From assembly GCA_973895155.1 (NCBI GenBank), contig OZ316899.1, positions 186,001 through 250,000 of the forward strand: 64,000 nt of DNA. Reading direction: 5' to 3'. Position 1 is the first letter of the stretch. The number at the start of each line of letters is the position of its first letter. This DNA comes from Marsupella aquatica. Lineage: Eukaryota > Marchantiophyta. The notes below the pieces were generated by a model. It did not search any database. It saw only the letters and a program-made list of their open reading frames with translations, and had not been told where the DNA came from. The position numbers and the translations under genes are program-made. Of the stretch, positions 56,126 through 64,000 are shown piece after piece.

Positions 56126-57851
56126 CTCAACGAACCGGTACATTAAGAGGTTGAGTCCAACCCCAATCCGGTCTTCTATTCCTTTGCTGGAAACAGTCAA
56201 TCCTGTCAATATTACTGTGAGTTTCAAAGCTGGATCAAACATTTTGTAGTTGAGGCGACTGAGAAATGCCCTTGACTGAGACATACCTCTAGAAGAATCT
56301 TACTAGTGTAATGCCCAATGAAGAAATACCTACACAAGAACACTTGTGCTCATCTACTCTAATTCTCCTATTTACTATCTAGGTAAGTTCCCACAAACCT
56401 CCAAGTACCACTCCTCAAACTGAATTGGCTTGTGGCCTCCATAGGTACCTCCTCCTACCTTCAATTGTTACCCCCAGTAGCTCCTTCCCGGTATCTAGTA
56501 ACTCTCTAATTCTTGACCCTAAATCCTGGGCACTCATCTCAATCCTCAAATCTCTCTCTCTTGGATTCCAACAGCACTCCGATCTCTCCATACTCAACCC
56601 TAGGGTGTCTACTTGACCTGGTATCACTCCTTGGATCCCTGAGCAGCACCCATAAGCCACAAGCAATGCAAACGAAATTTCCCTCAAATCTCAATGCAGG
56701 TTCCAATGGAAATGGGCTGCGAATCATGACGATAATGATGATGCGCGCAGAAATTTGTTTGGATTATTGTACAAAATTGGATTGATCTTCTTCACGCAAA
56801 TGATACCAAGCTATTTAAAAGGTCCAAATGTGATAGCTCCTGTGTTGTACAATACGATGAACTGAAAAACGTTTGGCTTCAATTTAACCTGATTAAAAAA
56901 TAAAAACCGAAAACAACAATTCTATCAGGTTGCTTCATATATAGTCCGGCTGAAGAGAGCCCCAGCTCCTTTTTGATCATTTACTTGGAATCTCCAAAAA
57001 GACTCACGTCATGCTTTCCATGCTGAACAGGAGTCCAACACTGCAACCTGTTCTTCTAAGCTTATTATACTGAAGCCATTTCTCTATCTGCAATAAGCTG
57101 CTGAGTACTGATAGTTGGGCTGGACTGGGGTAGTTGGCAATCGATTCCCTGCCAGTTTTTGCCAGAATCAACATCAACTGGCCAGGCTGCAACAGACGTT
57201 TCTTGCATATGGGACACTAATGGCAATGGAACATGTCCAGCTGTGCTGCTCTACCCCTAAACGAAAACATGGCAAAATGGATTTCAAAGAATTTTACAAC
57301 CCTAAACTCTCTCCACAACACTGAATCACAAATTCGTCAGAAGCAAAACACAAATTACCATCCAGGTCGTCTCCTTGGAAGATGGCCTCTTGGTGAATGA
57401 CATATTTGTCTTTCACAGGATTACAAAATCATAGGGTACTGTCGGGAATCATGAGAGTACTGCTAACTTGAGCCACAATTCCGCCCATCAACACTGCAAT
57501 TAATCCAGCCTAATCCAATTCAGAACTCGTCAACAAAAACTACTACTTCTTCTATGTCTTCTGCACCTGGTGTTGTTGTACCGTGATCCAAAGCAGGATC
57601 TGGGCAGCCACTGAGTCCTCCCAAAGCCTCTCACCATGATCCAATCCACCCTCCACTTTCAACCCGAGCTAGGTAAAAGGATCAACAAAACAATGCCAAT
57701 ACACGATTCAAGGTCAGACCTTTTTGTCACACATGCAAACACCAGAAAACCCAGCTGAACTGGAAAAAATATGAGGAAATGGCACCGGTCAAACTTCTCA
57801 CAGAGCACTGGCTTTGGCCTCCAATGGAGACCACCACATGGGTTACAGCCG

Positions 57852-57881
57852 CCTGCCCTGCCCTGCCCTGCCCCGCCCCGC
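57852..57881. repeat. (CCTGC)n / (CCCCG)n tract
   Basis: About four CCTGC units followed by CCCCG units. Same type as the tract at 11504. Confidence 0.85.
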
Positions 57882-58685
57882 TCTTGTTGCTTGGGTCATT
57901 TTCTTGCTACTGCTGTATCCTAAACATGAGCTCCAATAGGCACACTCCGCCAGTTTCCATCCATGCAGCTAAGAGCTAAAAAGAGAGAACGGGCATTCGA
58001 GTAGATCCACATTCAAGCTTGTCGAAGGAGGAGTGCAAGGAACGAAGAGAGGCTCGGATTTGAGATGACAGGGCTCCCAGACAGGCTAAAATATCTGACT
58101 ACAGAGAACCAATTGAATTTATCGAAGCTCCTAGTGAATCAATTGAATTTCCTCCTGTCCACATTGACAAATAACGGAAATAAGTGCCTCATTTCATTGC
58201 AATGTCCCACTAAATTTGACAGCACATTCGCATCAGCAAGAGGTGGAGAGTAGATTGGCAGGGCTGAATCAAGAATGAACCCCAAACTTAAATAGCTAAG
58301 TTCAGTTCGAGCAGTTGAGATCTACCGAAAAGAGATTGTTGTAGTACTACGTGTGTCTCTGGTGGACGCGATTGAAAACATTGTTGTATGAATTGGAAAG
58401 CTCATCACCATGGCCACAGACTCGGTTTCAAGTCGTTAGTATTGATTTTCAAACTCTTTCCCAGCTCACGCATTTTGGAATGCATTTACGCTCAAGCCCG
58501 TTGTGTTTTCAAAACACTCACCCTCGCTCCCAAGTTCAACAAGCCCCCATAGTGACGGTCTCGAGGCTTCACTCATTACTTAAGACTAGCACCAACTACC
58601 CATTCTTTCAATGTCAGTACCTGAGGAGAGTACAATAAAATGTAAACAAAATGTATTCCATATTCCAACTCTTGAAATGTCTCTT

Positions 58686-58767
58686 TTATAAAAGCGCCAA
58701 CTACAACCTACAGTTGGGGTCTAAGAAGCCTAGGCCCCAACTCGTCCTTGTAGTTGGCGCTTTATAA
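58686..58767. repeat. Foldback hairpin with arms of about 34 bp
   Basis: The left arm (58686-58719) starts TTATAAAAGCGCCAACTACAA and ends AGTTGGGG. The right arm (58735-58767) is its reverse complement with few mismatches (CCCCAACT to TTGTAGTTGGCGCTTTATAA). The loop is 15 bases. It could be a miniature inverted-repeat element or a small-RNA hairpin; the arms are nearly perfect, so it is young or kept. Confidence 0.85.
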
Positions 58768-59199
58768 GTAAGATAGCAAATCGAGTCACGATGGGCGAGA
58801 GAACTAACAACTATTCACATCAAGCATGAAATGCTCGTCCGGTATCCAAGCTAGCTGCCGACGCCGTGCGTTTGGTTGTTGCATGATCATACGTTGACTA
58901 TCGCCTCACTATCAACAAAAAAAACGTTCAACAAAAAAATATGAGAGTCATTGTAATCGGAGAGAGCCAAGTGCTAAGCAATACTGGACTCCAAGCAAAG
59001 CCTCTTGCATACAACTGATCAATTGTGCCGAAGCAGTAGAGTACCGTCCATGAATAGTACTCACGCACTCAGGGCTTTAGGTAGTTCTTTCACCCGGACA
59101 AAGATTCACCGCACCACCATACACCTGCAAAGGATTCCGCGATCGATCAATCTCATGAGCACTCCACTCACAGAACTCCAGATAAAGTAATGCTAAGCT

Positions 59200-60417
59200 T
59201 TATGAATTATCTCTCAATCTCTCATCCATTGGGGATCCCATGATAGTGTCGGGATTCTCGATGTCTGTCAGAGAGAGGTGATGTGTAGTCCTAGGGGCTT
59301 TTGATTGTCCTTCGGTGAATGGATGTTTTGATTGGATAGGACTCTGGGTGGGTGAATAAATGGAAGTGGGACTGTATGGAGTAATACAGTTATAGGTTGG
59401 CGAGGGTTGAGTAACAGAAGCAGTCCTTAATCTATCTTCAATAGGGAGGATTTCTTCTGGATCACAGGTCAGCATTCTGGACAAACTGTCTACTATATCC
59501 TGATTAAAAATAGCCTTCCCACCATCAATCAATTTCTCTGGATGATTGTGTTCACTGGCAGGGATAACAGGGAGAGGAGAGTGGTCGGTCGGACTACTAT
59601 TAGTATGGTAAGGTGTAATCTCAACGTGAGGATTAATATCCTCATCCATAAGTTCCAGAGCAGTTGGTATAATTTCTTGATGACTGGCTTCTGATGTTTC
59701 CTCCATTCTCAGATCATCGAGTCTCGAATCAGCCTCCGAATGTTCCACATCTAATTCCTCCAATAGTGCAATCCTTTCGAGCTTCTCCTGTGGGAGTAGA
59801 CAGTCTCCATACCAGTAAAGTTGACTGAGGTAAGCTGGGAGGTATGTAGGTTTTTCATTCTGTACAACATTGATTTGACTGAGGATGGTACGTGTGTCTC
59901 AGTAACAATCCCCAATTAACTTCAGCAAGTCCCTTCCATGAAGTAACAAATGTGTTCGCCAAAGATACAGGTACCATGTAAGGTCAAGTGGGATGGAAAA
60001 TCGGCACTAAAACTCAAGGATAATTTTGAAGGTATAATCAATACATTGATTTAGCTTCCATCCATCCTTCGTATTTCTCGTCCCAACGAACATTGGATCA
60101 GATAGAGTACTCTTTGCAGATTGTAAACCACAGCCTTCTGATGGACAACTAAAAGCGTCGGCCACAAATTCCAAGTCCCATTTTTTGGGATATGCTCGAA
60201 CAGTCTCCTGAAAAGTTTTGGGAATCTGAGACTCATCAGCGAACTCGCGCAAGTAGGTAGGACACACAGAAGACCACGGAATGGATAGAAGTTTTCCCAG
60301 GTGCATAACTTCTAGAGCATCGGTCAATAACATCAAATCCCTCTCCAGTGCGGGGTACTTCACAGGTACAGCTTTCAGAATAGGGGAATCGCCACTCATC
60401 TCCTCCACGCCCGCCAT
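59200..60417 (-). pseudogene. Decayed member of the LTR-encoded family
   Basis: The first frame (60417-60007) has HLGKLLSIPW, YLREFADES, WDLEFVADAFSCPSEG and DGWKLNQCIDYTFKIILEF, which align in order with FEHFVSLPW, the FGLPEG motif and the NGYTLRKCI...IVFQ stretch of the family. After a break between 60006 and about 59893, reading resumes as INVVQNEKPTYLPAYLSQLY and then the frame at 59763-59200, an acidic and proline-rich linker with SRMLTCDPEEILPIEDRL. No coiled coil follows. Introns could explain part of the break, but a TGA and frame changes favour decay. Confidence 0.6.
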
Positions 60418-60702
60418 GGCAAGTTGTAGCCACGGTTCTTGGAATTTGATTCACTATTGCCACATAAATCTAAGTTGCAAAACGTTGGACGTATTGGCGT
60501 GATCGCGCATGAGCGTATAAATGCCACAGCGCTCAAGCATCTCTACATATGGGCGTATGATCGTCGAGGCCTTTGGTAGCAAACAGGGAAGTGGAAATAT
60601 TCATCGCGAGCAGGTGGTCCAGTAAGTCACTCTGTCACTCCCTCCTCATCGTCGATGGTTACTTTCGGTTACCGGCAGGGTGGGCTGCGTATAAGCGTCT
60701 GG

Positions 60703-60785
60703 GCGCATCAGCGCATAAGCGCCTATGCGTCTCAGCGCATCAGCGCATAAGCGCCTATGCGTCTCAGCGCGTAAGCGTATAAGCT
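60703..60785. repeat. 32-bp tandem repeat of GCGCATAAGCG type
   Basis: Two exact 32-bp units (60703-60734 and 60735-60766) begin GCGCATCAGC and contain CATAAGCGCCTATGCG, then a partial third unit. Each unit holds the near-palindrome GCGCATAAGCGCCTATGCG. Related pieces lie at 60498-60570. Confidence 0.85.
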
Positions 60786-62154
60786 GCTACTGTGACTCCG
60801 GTTTGACATGGCTGTAAAAGGAACTAGTTTTAGGAGACTATAGGGATGTACTTGAGGATGGCTTAACTACTCTAATGCTCCTAATTAATATAGATAACCT
60901 GAGGCGAATCACTACTTATCTCAAAAAGTTGAAAATCACACTAGGGACATAAATAAACATTTAAGATCCAAAACTCAGTATTCGTTCCCATGGAAGAACA
61001 TGTAAGGAATGATTTTCTATGATTTAGCACTTTTGAATGACTTAAGTAACAAAAACACAAAGGTGAGCCTTTTACTATGGTTGCTCAGCAAGGCATAGTT
61101 TTGAATGTTTGCTTAACATTGTAAATAAAATAACAAAATGGAAACAATTAACAAAACACAATAAAATCTTGAGGTATGGTGAGGGAGTCTGGAAAATACC
61201 AAGGTAACTTCTCAACATAACTTAATTTGAGATGATTTAAGGTATTGAACTTGTAAGGACATTTCTGGAATGGAATACTTTACTGGGATGGTTGTTAGGG
61301 TGCCGTCTACACATCTCAACCTTTCCTTCCGAGGTACTAAGTTAGGATTAACAACCAATCACTTCAGCATCCAATCGGTACTTTGAGTCACGAATATCAA
61401 ACACCATCATCAACAACTTAAAGTCATAGGTAATTGGGTGATAACATTCTTTGCACTTCGTGCACAAGCAATGTTATGCCAAAAACATATGCATCAAGAA
61501 CTCAAGAATGTATAGCCTTCACCAATTAAGGAATCTATCTCCATACATTCAAAAGATTCATCAATCATAAAGTTTTACTTCTCTGGTCTGAAATCTCAAC
61601 ATTCAAACACAAGGAAGGGGAAGAAATCCTTTGTATTAAGTACTCATCAATAACATAGAGTGCTTGCTACAAATGGAGGTAACAAAGTTGCAGACTTGCA
61701 ACTGAGCGCTCATGAAATTTCTTCACACAAGAAATGACATGAGAACTACTACTTATATGCTAGCAGGAACAAAAGGGAAAAGAGTTAATGAAAGGACATG
61801 CCCTTTCTTATCTCAAGGGTCATGGGTAAAAGTAAAGTAATAAAAGTGGACTATAGGAGTACCCAAGGTTCAGTGGAATGTTCCTGGAATGAAAAACTAA
61901 CTAAAATATATCTCAAGGGTTAACTATTGTAAAAGGGAATTTGTGGTAAAACTAATGAATAGGGGTTTTATCCAAATTTTAATTTCTAAACTAAAAGTCA
62001 TAAAATGTGAGACTTTGTTGAAGTGGTCTCTGATGTATATTCTTCATGCTGGTAAAATATGAGACTTTTCTGAGGTGCCTAAGTGTCTCAATAAAATAGG
62101 TAAAAGTATTAAAAATGTTACAGAAAACGAAAACCGGAAAATTTTCCAAGTGCT

Positions 62155-62205
62155 GGGCGCATGCGCGCATAAGCTCATAGGCGCATAAGCGCATTAGTGT
62201 TTTCG
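62155..62205. repeat. Second cluster of GCGCATAAGCG motifs
   Basis: GGGCGCATGCGCGCATAAGC, then GGCGCATAAGCGCATTAG. Same motif as at 60703, about 1.4 kb away. Confidence 0.65.
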
Positions 62206-62814
62206 CGTCTAAGCAGAAAACAATAAAACTAAAATATTTTTAATTTTCAAACCACATGTCGGTTTGAGTTGAGATTTTCAGGGTAGGTTCTACTACGTAA
62301 GGGCTATCTCCTGGAAAAGTATGAGACTTTTCTGACTATCTTAACTATTTAACTAAAATTGCATGGATCTATATAACTTAACTATGGTCTTAGTAGAGCT
62401 AATCTTGTTGGAGTAGTGCCGTCGGATCTGGTTGCTGAGCTCTGGTGTAGGTGTTGGTCTGCATAGCTTCTCAAATTGCATCCATATCTTGAGTGTGATG
62501 CCGATAGAAAGGTAAGGACTTCCGCTGTCGTTCAAGATCAAGTACAGGAAGAAGCCTCCGATGTAGCATGGTATTTACCTTGCTAGCTTGCATGTAAATA
62601 CCAATGAAGTCGTAAGTGCAGCAAGTAGCATGGTAGTTTTGAGGAAACTTGGCCATGAATACCTCGGAGTCTTTGGCGAATGGTAGGAATGAAGTAACTC
62701 TAGGTAGGAGTTCACGCCACTTCAGAGTATACTCGTTAATCGCTGAGAAGTGATGTTATTCCAAATCCTCTGCTTCTCAAATACTATAGTAACAAATCGT
62801 TGGAGGACAACAAG

Positions 62815-63652
62815 CTAGACTGGAGAAGCTTCATGATTCATCTGAAATCTCCTCTTGGTTTGTCTTAAGAAGACAATGATGAACTCCAAGACATAAGCAG
62901 GTAGATTCCCGAAATAAGCTAGAGCTAGATCTCCATTCTCCAATACAAGGTGTCCAACGAGGATCATGACAGCGAGTATAGGGCAAAAATGCTCCGCTTC
63001 TGTCCAGATCTCATCCATCTCTGCTATCTCCAAGCGAGTGACCTCTAGCAGATGAAGTTTCAAGATATAAAGGCATTCAACTCTCTTCTTATGGTAATAT
63101 TTCCAAAACTCCAAAATAGGAGGGGATCTAAGGTCTGAGACTCTAACAAACTCAGCAAACTGTTAAATACTCTCCTGAGGGGTTTTTGGATCGATATGCA
63201 GAGTAGGGATAAAATTGACTTGGCATGACTTGTCTTGACTGGGTGGAAGAGTGTCAGGGAAAGAAGTGGCAAGATGTGCATCTGTAGGAGTGATCTCAGG
63301 TTCTGGAAAACTAGGGAAAAGTTGGTTTGGTTGGTTTGAAGGACTATAAGGAGAAGTAGGTGAATGGCTAGAAGGAGAACTAGAATAATAAAATGGGAGA
63401 GCCTGATGCTGAGGTATGATAGCGAACTGCAGAATAAACTTGCTTGGTGTTGTAGCCAAACATCTGAGTGAATCTGTGGACAAGATCTTCACAGTCTTCC
63501 AAGTGCTGGTCGTGGCTTGAAATACGTGATAATCTATACATAACCTCATCTAATACTTCGATCAAATGACCGGGATCACATTCCAACATCTTGCAAATCT
63601 CACCCACAAGATTAAAATAGTACTCAATTGGATGTCGGGGTGAAGTATTCAC
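62815..63652 (-). pseudogene. Hypothetical protein remnant, possibly related to the 59200-60417 copy
   Basis: Three overlapping or adjoining minus-strand frames (63652-63380, 63549-63163, 63114-62815) read as one broken or spliced coding region. EICKMLECDPGHLIEVLDEV resembles SRMLTCDPEEILPIEDRL at 59500, and the following SPSSHSPTSPYSPSNQ resembles TPYSPTSIYSPTQSP there. The last part (MEFWKYYHKKRVECLYILKL, LVLENGDLALAYFGNLP) is globular and unplaced. Frame changes may be introns; I cannot set splice sites with certainty. Confidence 0.4.
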
Positions 63653-64000
63653 AATTTGTTGAAGATCTGTTCTCAGTGGTGGTAACGGTCTCCTCAGTAG
63701 GAGCGGATCGGGGAGTCGTCAGAGGGAGAGGCGAAAATCTGTAGCAGAGGTTGCTACCTCGAACCTGGACCAGGGCTACCCAGAGCGACTTGCGGGGAGG
63801 AATTCAAAACCTTTACCGAGAATAATTCGATTTCACTTACACTCATCTTGCCACATGCAAGGAGTAAAGTAGATTGAGTCGAGTCAAAATAATACGTCAG
63901 TTTGTTTACATGTATCACCAGGAAATGAAAATCAAAGTGGGCTCCAATCAAAAGGCCGCCCCTCTGTAAGCTTGCGTTTGCTGCTGGGACGATTGTTGAG
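63653..64000. other. Nothing recognisable
   Basis: Right edge of the window. A 65-codon minus-strand frame (63951-63754) has no motif I know. It may be the 5' part of the preceding broken gene. Confidence 0.35.

Larger units (their letters stand above)
56131..59199. other. No recognisable gene
   Basis: Only short frames without a family. It contains a (CCTGC)n tract at 57852 and a foldback hairpin at 58686, both listed. Confidence 0.45.
60418..62814. other. No recognisable gene; minisatellites at both ends
   Basis: AT-rich DNA without a family-like frame from about 60790 to 62150. GCGCATAAGCG-type repeats lie near both ends and are listed. On the minus strand, 62656-62471 reads MAKFPQNYHATCCTYDF and could be a 3' exon of the next gene (a GTAAAT donor follows QASK), but this is weak. 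Confidence 0.4.

Overview
The window looks like nuclear DNA of a streptophyte. Interspersed telomere-type motifs (TTTAGGG), a plant-style Ty3/Gypsy polyprotein, an EDM2-like PHD protein, a telobox Myb gene with GT-AG and GC-AG introns, and LINE ends with a zf-RVT domain all point that way. The repeat load and a TET/JBP-like dioxygenase suggest an early-diverging lineage (a charophyte alga such as Chara, or a bryophyte or fern). That placement is inference.

Layout. 1-7616: the 3' part of a Ty3/Gypsy retrotransposon, with a decayed pol and a 4.0-kb 3' LTR that itself carries a long gag-like frame. 7617-13686: no clear gene, several short tandem repeats. 13687-16380: an EDM2-like PHD gene followed by a TET/JBP-like 2-oxoglutarate dioxygenase gene. 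17059-17700: a LINE 3' remnant next to telomere-like repeats. 18318-22042 (minus): a two-frame coding unit with a coiled-coil protein. 25296-28512 (minus): a six-exon gene joining the LTR-encoded protein domain to a C-terminal telobox Myb. 30241-31570: a broken copy of the dioxygenase gene and a minisatellite between two exact 50-bp direct repeats. 32331-40706: a second, diverged giant LTR on the minus strand, with a 3991-bp solo LTR of the first family inserted in its coding frame and flanked by CTAAC. 41045-43684 (minus): a RecQ-type helicase fused behind a tyrosine-recombinase-like segment. 44119-46342: a decayed member of the LTR-encoded protein family. 46.4-59 kb: gene-poor DNA rich in telomere-like motifs, with a complex satellite at 53.2-55.0 kb and one more family fragment. 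59200-63652 (minus): further decayed family-like coding.

The unifying signal is one protein family. Its core runs from an 'LPW' motif through 'FGLPEG' to a 'YFAxxxHxxxxxxRxxxxIGGxxYxASHIEIILEWY' region (x = variable), followed by a P/S/acidic linker, a long coiled coil and a basic tail. I find it at eight places. In three it lies inside giant LTRs. In one it is part of a spliced, intact gene ending in a telomere-repeat-binding type Myb domain. I read this as a retroelement-borne family, one member of which has been turned into, or recruited from, a host gene that may bind telomere repeats. Functions beyond recognised domains are inference.
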